Assembly: GCF_009389715.1 (NCBI RefSeq)
Contig: NW_024068542.1
Span: 18,501-82,500, forward strand
Source of the DNA: Phoenix dactylifera
Taxonomy: Eukaryota > Streptophyta > Magnoliopsida > Arecales > Arecaceae
Direction: 5' to 3'
Length of the DNA: 64,000 bases
The notes beneath the pieces are model-generated. The model was not told where the DNA came from and did not search any database. It saw only the letters and a list, made by a program, of their open reading frames with translations. A program made the translations under genes and the position numbers. Positions 33,501-41,978 of this stretch are shown here, in pieces. Each line of letters opens with the position of its first letter. Position 1 is the first letter of the stretch.

Positions 33501-33677
33501 AAACATATTGAGATAAGACATCACTTCATAAGAGATCATGTGTTAAATGGTGATGTGATGCTTGAATTTATTTGTACTGATGATCAACTTGCTGATATCT
33601 TCACAAAACCCTTGAGTGAAGATCGATTTTGTATTCTTAGAAGAGGGTTAGGAGTGATTGATCCATTCTTGTGATAC
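30600..33677 (+). pseudogene. pol: SIRE-type pol, several frameshifts and stops
   Basis: Domains in order: aspartic protease (DSGCSRHMTG near 30615), GAG-pre-integrase zinc finger (HRKLGH, then CKACQFGK, near 31011-31130), integrase core with the D, D and E residues in LLHMDLFG, IRSDHGTKF and PQQNGVVERK (near 31195-31510), reverse transcriptase with [11 protein letters not shown] (32468) and YVDD (32730), and RNase H with TDSDFAG and AEAEYVA (33219-33360). The frame breaks near 31680 and 32030, has TGA at 32314-32316, TAG at 32524-32526 and TAG at 32998-33000, then resumes from 33021 to the stop at 33672. All catalytic motifs are still visible, but the gene cannot make a full polyprotein. Confidence 0.88.
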
Positions 33678-33830
33678 TCTCCTCTAATTCATTGATTTTG
33701 ATGATTAGCTTATGTTGGATATAGGATTTCTCGTCTATGGTCATCAAATCATTCCTTAAGTTCTAAACATTTCCATATCTCTCTCCTTTGGCACAGAATT
33801 AACTGAGTTTTTGGTTATGTGCCAGAGTTC

Positions 33831-33937
33831 GAGTCGACTCAAATGAATCTAAGAGTCAACTCATGGGCGAGTCGACTTGCGCTTTTTTAGGAGTCGACTC
33901 GAGGTCGAGTCGACTCGCGCTTTACTGGAGTCCATTC
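33831..33937. promoter_or_regulatory. Cluster of six GAGTCGACTC-type palindromes before the extra ORF
   Basis: Palindromic boxes (perfect or one to three mismatches) start at 33831, 33853, 33869, 33891, 33907 and 33928, i.e. spacings of 22, 16, 22, 16 and 21 bp. They lie in the gap between pol and the extra ORF at 34103. The same box fills the LTR of this element at 36533-37355. A regulatory role for the extra ORF is inference. Confidence 0.55.
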
Positions 33938-34102
33938 GAGGTCGGAAATCCGTCTTTTAACCCTAATCGAAACATTTTTTCCAAACTTTCTTTTCGGCTG
34001 CCACTGTTCCAAAAATCCTAGAGTCGTCTCCGACCTCTTTCTTCGTCCTTTCTCCATTGTTTCTTCCTTTTTTTCCGTGTTTCCACTCGTGTTAGGTCGA
34101 AA

Positions 34103-35518
34103 ATGCCTAGAAAAGCTGTCGTTTCTCGCGGGAAGAGACCCCTTGCAGCGTGCGGCGCCGAGAGACGGTACAAGGCGCGGAATGAACCTGTGAGGCCACC
34201 ACCTCCGGTTCCCTCTCCGCCTAGGCCGACTCCCTCGCATTTGTGCACCGGGAGGGTTGTCTCCACCGGAAGGAAGGTCAACTTTCACTTCCTCTCCCGG
34301 GAAGGGTTCACCTTAGGGCATCGTCTTAGGGCCCAGGGCTTAGAGTATTTTTGTTCACTTGACCTCCCTACATACCCAGGGTTAGTTAGAAAATTTTATG
34401 GGACCGTCACACGGGGTGGCGGTGGTATCCAAGGGACTGTAGCAAATGTCTCTATTTCCATTTTGGAAGATTTCATTGCTCGAGTCCTCCATCTCTCCCA
34501 AGAGGGGATTGCTCCCACATATCCCACTGATAGGACTGAGGCCCTTACGGCCATCTTAGGGAGCCCACCTCAATCCCCCATAGAGGAGGTATTTGCAAAT
34601 CAGCTTTCAGCTGAAATGCGACTCCTCCTAAGTATCATTTCTAGGACTCTCTTTCCTAAGCCCGGTAGGTTTGACTTCATTTCTGAGAGAGACCTAGGCT
34701 TAATGTTCCACATTCTACATGACACTCCCATCAACTTCCCCAAACTTATCTATAGCTATATCTGTGAACCCCTAGACAAACCTAGGTTAAGTCTCCCTTA
34801 TGGTATGCTTTTCACACTCATTTTTAGGGAGTTAGAAGTCCCTATCCCTGAGGGAGAACCCTCTCGCTCCCTCCGATACACAGACCATATGGGTGAGGGA
34901 ACTCTCCACCGAATGGGTTTCCACAAGGTGGAGGGTGTTTGGGTTAGGAGGACATCCACATCTACACCATCTGATCCCACTACTCATCACTCACCTATCT
35001 CTGACCATGACCAAGACCACTCCACAGATCCTTCCACCTTTCCATCCACATCTAGTCCTTCATTTCCTGCTGAGCCATCTACTTCAGCTGAACCCTCTTC
35101 AGTTCCACCACCTCAGCAGCCCCTAGAGGTTAGGATTTGTCCTGAACAGCTCCGAGAGTTGAGGGATGACATAGTGAGGGAGCTCAGAGGTACCTCCAGT
35201 GCTCCCTCCACTGACCTCACTCCTTCCACAGTAGCAGTCTCCATGATGGTAGCTGAAGTAAAAGAGGAGCTGTCAAGTCTGAGGAGTCTAGTTCAGGATC
35301 AGTACTTGAGCCTCACAGCTATTAAGGAAGACACGAGGGAAATGCGCGACTCTATTAGAGCTGTGCTACTAACACAAAGTCAAGGTGCAGAAAGGCTCGC
35401 AAATGTATTGATAGACAAGCTGGATACAATCAATGCAAGTGTGACCCAACTGACCCAGACACACGCTAAGGCGACCTCAGAGATTATTGCACAACTAGGA
35501 AATGTGTCGAAAGAATAA
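34103..35518 (+). CDS. Intact extra ORF of a SIRE-type element, unknown function
   Basis: A 471-codon uninterrupted frame in an element whose pol is badly broken. Residues 1-50 are basic and proline-rich. Residues 55-280 form a globular region (FHFLSREGFTLGHRL, later FPKLIYSYICEPLD and GMLFTLIFRELEVPIPEG) resembling plant retroelement proteins often labelled 'putative plant transposon protein'. Residues 285-350 are low-complexity Ser/Thr/Pro/His. Residues 385-471 look like a coiled coil. No signal peptide or membrane segment is visible, so it is not an obvious envelope protein although it sits in the env-like position. The ATG at 34103 is the first in the frame after the palindrome cluster. 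Function unknown; I infer a structural or accessory particle role. Confidence 0.7.
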   Translation: MPRKAVVSRGKRPLAACGAERRYKARNEPVRPPPPVPSPPRPTPSHLCTGRVVSTGRKVNFHFLSREGFTLGHRLRAQGLEYFCSLDLPTYPGLVRKFYGTVTRGGGGIQGTVANVSISILEDFIARVLHLSQEGIAPTYPTDRTEALTAILGSPPQSPIEEVFANQLSAEMRLLLSIISRTLFPKPGRFDFISERDLGLMFHILHDTPINFPKLIYSYICEPLDKPRLSLPYGMLFTLIFRELEVPIPEGEPSRSLRYTDHMGEGTLHRMGFHKVEGVWVRRTSTSTPSDPTTHHSPISDHDQDHSTDPSTFPSTSSPSFPAEPSTSAEPSSVPPPQQPLEVRICPEQLRELRDDIVRELRGTSSAPSTDLTPSTVAVSMMVAEVKEELSSLRSLVQDQYLSLTAIKEDTREMRDSIRAVLLTQSQGAERLANVLIDKLDTINASVTQLTQTHAKATSEIIAQLGNVSKE

Positions 35519-36339
35519 GCTTGGTTATGCAGGCTCATCGACGAGGCATGGGCGCGTCATCCTCTTCTGCTAGACGTCCTTAGATTTGTACTTATATGTA
35601 ATCATTCAAAGTCCTTTTGGACTTTCCATCATGTACTCAAATTTTGTTATCAATGAACTGAAGTCATTTTCTAAAAAATTGAGCATTCTGTCTTTTGTGT
35701 TATGACTTTGTGTGTTATGCGCTTCTACATTGATTCTTTGATACGTCACCTTTTTGCTATGATGACAAAAAGGAGGAGAAAATATGATACATTGAATGTA
35801 AAAGGAATCTCTAAACAAGAATTTTTTAAGCAAAATATGATTTGTCTTTGTGGATTCGATACCTCGAGGCTTATTATCTCTCTGTTGGGGCTCCTCAAGG
35901 AGTAATCTACAGAATCTATTCAAGGAATATTCGGAGATTAGTTGAATCATATTCAAGAACAAATCATCAAATTTTTTCTTCTATAATTAAGAACTTAAGC
36001 TCAAGTTTAAAACATTAAAAGAAAATTCAGAAAACTTGAACAAAGTTCAAACAAAATTGAATGCATATGTTGAGGGGAAGAATCTAAAATTTTAAGAAAG
36101 CAAATTCATTAAACACATATAAGCCAAACAATTGATTGCATGATTTGAAGGCTTATATAATTCCAAATGAAAGAAGGAGCTTTAATTTCAGAGTTTACTG
36201 ACTCATACCTTTCAATTTTGGATAAATTAAATGACTAGACATTTGAATTCATTTCAAAACTTCGCTATGAATCACTTCTTGGATGAGCAATTTACTTTAT
36301 AAATACTCAATATTTTGTCATCATCAAAAAGGGGGAGAT
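35519..36339 (+). other. 3' noncoding region of the SIRE-type element with polypurine tracts
   Basis: AT-rich, no gene. The polypurine tract aaaaagggggaga (about 36326-36338) lies directly before the LTR. A second purine tract in a similar context (atgacaaaaaggaggagaaa, about 35762-35781) lies 560 bp upstream. The stretch at about 35858-35945 resembles the Copia LTR segment near 44235-44315 (GGGGCTCCTCA, then GGAGTTATCT-like words), perhaps a captured piece. Confidence 0.65.
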
Positions 36340-38260
36340 TGTGGAGTGATTAATTATACCCCTATTTGATTTTGATGAGCTCAAAGCATTTGAGTATATT
36401 TTATGTTGTACTAATGAATTCAATCTAGTGTTTCAGGCAAATATATGTGAATTTCTGTTTAAGTGCCTCGAGCCTTGGTTCAAAGTAATTTGGCTAAGTG
36501 TTAAACTCAATTTGAACCAAAGTCTGAAGCTCGAGTCGACTCCGGAAGATTACGAATCGACTCCATGTGTTTCAAAGATTCTGGCACAAGCTCGAGTCGA
36601 CTCTGGTACACTACGAGTCGACTCCGACTGAGAACAGACAGAAAGACAGAAAGAAGAATTTCAGACCCTGTCACCGAGTAGACTCCAATAGGTTTTGAGT
36701 CGACTCCGATGCTTGCCGAGTCGACTCCCGACGGTTCCGAGTCCAATCCAAAGGGTAACAGACAGAAAGACAGAACGTTGGATCTTAGACCCTGTTATCG
36801 AGTCGACTCTAGAAGGTTACGAGTCGACTCCGAAGTTTGGCAAGTCGACTCCTAGTTATGTCCGAGTCGACTCCCAGAGGAAAGCAATTTGAAAGGCAGA
36901 GATCCAATCTGAGAGACCCTGTGAACGAGTCGACTCCAAGAGTTCCAGAGTCGACCCCCAAGTCAGCCGAGTTGACTCCAACAAGGCACGAGTCGACTTC
37001 GAGGCAGTTCAGTTCAAAAGATAGAGAATCAATTTTTCGGCCTCCAAGAACGAGACGTCTCCAGAAGATCTTGAGTCGCCTCTCAAGACAGCCGAGTCGA
37101 CTCCAAGAAAACCCGAATCGACTCGAGGATGAAAAACAGAAAGATGGATTTCTGGAACCCTGAGAACAAGCCGACTCTTAAGTGCCCGAGTCATCTCCAA
37201 GAATTGGCGAGTCGACTCCAGTTTGGTCCGAGTCAACTCCAGGACGGGACAAGCACTTTAATTCAAATCCTGAACAGTGGGCGAGTCGTCTCCTGTAAAG
37301 AGCGAGTCGACTCCAGCAACAGCCGAGTCGACTCCAGATCGCACGAGTCGACTTCGATCCCAACGGAGACATTGTCAGGATGTGCAGATAGGACAGAACG
37401 GCTATGAATCAGTCTCTAACGTCTATTTTTCAAAGGGAACCACTTAAATAGCCAGAATGAATAGTAGTAGAAAAAGAGAGAGTAAAATGCATTTCCACCT
37501 ACCAAGAGCTTCTTAAGAGTAAATACGAGAAAAAGAAGGAAGAGGTGCATTCAACTCAATCTGAGAAGTACTTTCTTTGCATTCAAGGCTCTACTACTAT
37601 CCTCCAATCTTCAGTCCTTTCAAGAGGAGACTCAAAAATCGAGAAGCCCCTACTTCCCTATCTAAAATCTGTTTGAGGGCTTCTAACTTTACTTTGCATT
37701 TATTGTTTTCACATCTGCTTTTTTAGAAGCTTTCTTTGTGAAATCCCAAACCTTGTTTTTCTTACTTGATTCAATCAGGGGATTGAATCAAGGGTTGTAA
37801 GGTTTGTTGGTGAGCCAAAGGAAAAACCAACAGTGTAAGGTTGTGGTTGGTGAACCGGAAAAAATCAACTGGGTTTGATTGTGAACCCGGAAAAATAATC
37901 GGATGGTTCTAGTCGGTGAGCCTGTGGAAACTGACCGAGTTCGTTATAAACTCGTGAAAACAACAAGTTGGGTTGTGAGCTTGTAAAACAACCAGCTATA
38001 ATCCTAGGGATTATAGTGAACTCCCAAGTGCGGCTTAGGGAGTGGATGTAGGAGCAAGAATTAGCTCCAAACCACTATAAAATTTTCTGTGTTTGCATTG
38101 GCTAATTGTCTCTTTCTCTCACTTCACTCACTGCATCTAGTAATCTAACTATTCTGCTTGCATTAGATTTAGTTAATTACTCATTATACTTTTAATTGGT
38201 CAAGATTTAATTAAAACCCAATTCACCCCCCCCCCTCTTGGGTTGTCTCCTTGGGCAACA
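36340..38260 (+). repeat. 3' LTR of the SIRE-type element
   Basis: 1921 bp, starting TGTGGAGTG right after the polypurine tract and ending in TTGGGCAACA after a C-rich tract. The start is matched by the minus-strand fragment at 23678-23769, and the end by the solo LTR ending at 50999. Nearly half of it is occupied by the palindrome array 36533-37355. Bases 38261-38265 (aaaag) are the expected target duplication; the partner is outside the window. Confidence 0.88.
36533..37355. repeat. Hierarchical array of about 28 GAGTCGACTC palindromes
   Basis: Boxes matching GAGTCGACTC (perfect palindrome, often followed by C) start at 36533, 36554, 36594, 36615, then in clusters of four at 36676, 36800, 36927, 37052, 37168 and 37283. 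Within clusters the spacing is 21 bp (occasionally 20 or 22), while the 10-11 bases between boxes vary freely. The cluster starts are 115-127 bp apart and share a purine-rich spacer (gacagaaagacag). The array lies in the U3 part of the LTR. Confidence 0.9.
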
Positions 38261-39771
38261 AAAAGTCATCAATAAGGGTTAGAAAATATCTTGCCCCATT
38301 CCTGGCTGTGACCGGGGCCGGTCGTCAAACATCCGTGTGCACTAGCTCCATGGGACCAGCGCTGAGTGTAATACTGGTAGAAAACTTCATCCTGTGTTGC
38401 TTCTTTAACTTGCAAGGCTCACATACCTCTGAAACTCCTCCATCCAGATCTAATATTAGTCCATCTTTGCTCAGCATCTTCATACCATGATCTCCCATGT
38501 GGCCCAAGCGGTAATGCCACAAATGATATGCTTCCTGCTGGCCCTATGCCACTACTACTGTTTCGGATCCCCCACATACCACGGATCCTCCATCATGTAC
38601 AAATTATTCTCCAACCTCCTCCCCTTCATCACAACTATGGCTCCTGTGGATATATTCAAAATACCACTCCTTGAAACGGCAACTAAAGCTGTAACCGTTC
38701 TTCTCCAAGTAGCCAAGTGACACTAGATTTTTTTCAGATCCGGGACGTGCTTTACATTGGTAAGAGTCCGCACCATCCCATCAAACATCCTCACCTTGAT
38801 GGTCCCAATGCCGGCCATCTTGCAAGGATGATCATCTCTAATGTCACACTCCCCTCATCGATTTTGGTGTACGTAGCAAACCAAGACCGATTTGGTGTGT
38901 AGTGATGAGAGCAGGCTGAATCCATTATCCAGATATCCGTGTTGTTCCTGTGATAATCCGAAACTACCAAAAGGTCATCCTCCACCTTGAGATCAGCCAC
39001 GGCACTGACTGAATCCTGCCATTTTTCTCTCCCTGAAGCTTCTTCCAAAACGGACAATACCGCTTCAAGTGTCCTACTTCATTGCACTTGTAGCATCTGA
39101 ACTCTTTCTTGCCTTTCTTGGGGTTTAATTGTCCCCTTTGCTTGCTCTGTTCCTTCCCTCTTCCAGGCCTCTCTCCGATAGTAAGACCTTCCTGAGAAAC
39201 TCCATCCTTTGTCAATCTTTCTCTTTGCTCATTGGACCTTAGCACAGAAATTATGTCTTCATAATTCAGCGTCTCCTTCCCATACAGCAAAGTAGAAACC
39301 AAAGGATCATAAGAACCTGGCAGCAAGCAAAGCAAGAGTAGAGATCTATCCTCCTATTCCATCTTCACCCCAAGGGTCTGCAAGTCATTGCAAACCTGGT
39401 CAAACCTCTGAATATGAAGAACAATATCTCCACCTTCATGCATCCGAAGGCTATACAATTGTTTCTTCAACATCAACTTGTTGCACATATTCTTCCCCAT
39501 ATACATGGCATGCAACTTTGTCCATAATCATTTGGGTGTCTTCTCCTCTAGTACGCTGTACAAGGCTGAATCCGCGAAGCATCCTCTAATGGCAGCGCAA
39601 GCCCTTTTCTCCAAAGAAAACCATTCCTTATCTGTCATACCCTCCGGCCTGTCCTCCAAGGCCGAATCCAAATAGTTCTGCACCAACAGATCCTCCACCC
39701 GAACATTCTACATAGAGAAACTTCCCTTTCCATTAAACTTCTCAAACTCCACCTTCACGTTATTGTTCATG
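38261..39771 (-). pseudogene. gag-pol: Tork-type Copia gag-protease-integrase fragment
   Basis: On the minus strand: gag from ATG 39771 (MNNNVKVEFEKFNGKG), an early TAG, then the central gag and a CCHC zinc knuckle (CYKCNEVGHLKRYC near 39100), then protease (IWIMDSACSHHYTPN near 38930, D-S-A instead of D-S-G), and the GAG-pre-integrase finger (HYRLGHMG, then CEPCKLKKQ, near 38520-38400) leading into the integrase start (ELVHTDV). Coding continues across several frames and stops, so it is decayed. It ends at 38261 where the SIRE LTR begins; the rest of pol would be on the far side of that insertion. Confidence 0.8.
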
Positions 39772-40380
39772 GTTGGCCAGACCACAATTACAAATAAACA
39801 CAAATCTGATTTGAGAAATTACCTTGAAGGAAGATGAGCGGACTGCTTTCCTGGGGTTGACCTTTGCCGTCCTAGGGTCGACCCCTGAAGCTGTCCCGGA
39901 AAACAGCTCTCGAACTTTTTCCTATCGCTCTTAAGGAGTCGACCCCTGAAGTCCTAGGGTCGACCCCTGCACTGTGCCAAGTCTTCACAGCGTGCCTGTG
40001 TCGACTCCAAGTCTCCAGGAGTCGACTCCAATACTGTTCACAGCCCAAAAACTTGTTGTTTTCCTTTGGATGCGCCACACTTGAGCCTACATTAGAACCC
40101 TCAATTTGGGGCTATATTAAAGAGAATAACCATTCAAAGATAAGAGTATTTTGGTAATTTTCCTTTCTATAATGTTAAAGGACTTGCATCTAAGTTTCAT
40201 GAAGACATATGAACCAAAAGACATAGGTAATGTGAATAATTAACAACAAAAAATGTATATGAAAAAAATAACTAAAGTAGGTAATCGAGAGAGTCACAAT
40301 AAATTAATCACTCAAAAAATACAAAATTAATAATATCATACTCAAATATTTTATTCTCATCAAAATCAATCCATTAGGTC
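39772..40380 (-). repeat. Probable degraded LTR with 21-bp palindrome pairs
   Basis: This stretch has no coding capacity. Three pairs of GTCGAC-centred boxes lie at 39854/39875, 39936/39957 and 39998/40019, each exactly 21 bp apart, as in the SIRE-type LTR at 36533-37355. The minus-strand sequence near 40378-40330 (GATTGATTTTGATGAG, then TTTGAGTAT) resembles the start of that LTR. I read it as the 3' LTR of the minus-strand SIRE-like element to its right; the left boundary is unclear. Confidence 0.45.
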
Positions 40381-41978
40381 AATAACTTAATTTCACTTGT
40401 GTTATTACATCTTATAGAAATTTTATTAATGCTATAATTATCAAGTTGTTGTTTAATCTATAAGATTTGAGTACAACTTTCGGCTGCAATATATTTCAGC
40501 TTTGGTCGTAGACAATACCATCGAAGTTTGTTTCTTGCTAAAGAAAGAAATTAAGTTAACTCCTAATAAGAAATGGCAAATTCTATTAGTACTTTTTCTA
40601 TCAATTTTATATCCAGCAAAATCTGTATCTGAGTAGCCAATTAAATTAATGGAGAATTGTTTTGAATATCATAATCCTAAATTTTGAGTGCCATTTAGAT
40701 ATCCTATAATTCTTTTAACACTAATTAAGTGAGACCCTTTAAGATTAGCCTAAAATCTAACACACATACAAATAATAAATATGATATCCAGTCTACTAGC
40801 AGTAAGATACGCTAAAAAACCTATCATGCCTTTATTAAAGCTTCAAGTCTATGGTTTTACTATGCTCATCTTTGTCTAGCTTACATAAGAGCCTCGTCGG
40901 GGTGCCAATGTGCTTGGCCTTCTCCACGTCAAATTCTTCAAAATCGCCAATGTGCTTGGCCTTCTCCACGTCAAATTCTTCAAAATCTCTATTGTATATT
41001 TGCTTTGGCTGAAGGAGATTTCTTCCTTGGTTTTTTTGATTTGGAGTCCAAGAAAAAAGGTGAGTTATCCCATCATGCCCATCTTGAACTCTCCCTACAT
41101 AAACTCAGCAAAGTCATGACATAAAACATCATTAGTGGCACCAAAAATAATATCATCGATATATATATTTGAACAATTAAAATATCATTATCTTTTCTTT
41201 TTATGAAAAGTGTTGTATCTACATTTCATCTTGTAAAAGTATTTTCTAACATGAATTTACTTAGCCTTTCATGTCATGCTCGAGGTGCTTGTTTTAAATT
41301 ATATAATGCTTTGTTTAATTTAAAAATATGGTTTGGAAATTCATGTTTTGTAAAACTGGAAGGGTGTTTTACACAAACTTTTTCAACCATATATCCACTT
41401 ATAAAAATACTTTTAACATCCATCTAAAATAATTTGAAATTCATGTAACATGCAGAAGCAAGAAATAATCTAGTAACTTCTAATTTAGCAACAAGAGCAA
41501 ACATTTATCAAAATTAATTCTCTCTTTTTTATTATATCCTTGAGCAACAAATCTAACTTTGATTCTTATTGCATTACCATTTTCATCCAATGTATTTCTA
41601 AAAACTCATTTTGTTCCAATTATTGGATAGTCTTTAGGTCTACTAGTCCAAACATTATTTCTTTCAAATTGATTAAGTTCCTCTCGTATTGCATTTATCC
41701 AATCATAATTCTTTTTAGCTTTATCAATGGTTTTTGGGTCTATTTGAGAAATAAAGGCTAAATGATTACATGCATCTCTAAGGAAGGATCTAGTTCTTAC
41801 TCCTTGTGAGAGATCACCAACGATGAGTTTCTTTGAGTGATTGTGGTCAAACCTCCATTCTCTATATAAATCATGTTTACCTTGAGGATGTTCTTGTTGA
41901 TTTTAGCGATCTTCATCATCTTCATCTTAATTCTTGTTTCGATCTTCATATTCCTTCTCATCTGGCACGGTAGAGTCC
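40381..41978 (-). pseudogene. pol: SIRE-like reverse transcriptase and RNase H, decayed
   Basis: On the minus strand the segment near 41420-41280 reads as reverse transcriptase (MDVKSIFI, then ALYNLKQAPRA), the segment near 41560 as its N-terminal part, and the segment near 40560-40450 as RNase H ending (a decayed AEAEY region). There are many stops and frameshifts. It is the downstream half of the minus-strand pol whose upstream half is at 55172-56738; the Copia element 41979-55171 was inserted between them. No extra ORF is visible after RNase H here. Confidence 0.7.
40904..40987. repeat. Perfect 42-bp tandem duplication
   Basis: The 42 bases at 40904-40945 are repeated exactly at 40946-40987 within decayed pol. 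Because 42 is a multiple of three it would not shift a frame. Identity suggests it is recent, or an assembly artefact. Confidence 0.85.

Larger units (their letters stand above)
29900..38260 (+). mobile_element. SIRE-type Copia element, 3' part visible
   Basis: In + order: C-terminal gag with coiled coil and zinc knuckle, protease, integrase, reverse transcriptase, RNase H, an extra 471-codon ORF, a polypurine tract and a 3' LTR. Domain order with integrase before reverse transcriptase defines Copia, and an extra ORF after pol is the hallmark of the SIRE/Maximus lineage. The 5' LTR and gag start were separated by the Athila insertion at 29899 and lie left of the window. The 3' LTR end at 38260 abuts integrase sequence of another Copia element on the minus strand, so this element landed there. 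Confidence 0.88.

Noticed and set aside
34103..35518. Envelope protein
   Set aside because: The position after pol would fit, but there is no signal peptide, membrane segment or fusion-peptide-like stretch.
36533..37355. CRISPR-like array
   Set aside because: The repeat is only 10 bp, palindromic and inside a plant LTR; repeat-spacer sizes do not fit CRISPR.
36428..37407. Open frames with a repeated ESTP or RVDS heptapeptide
   Set aside because: They are the translation of the 21-bp palindrome array (21 is a multiple of three); they overlap on both strands and have frame breaks at the 20- and 22-bp spacings.
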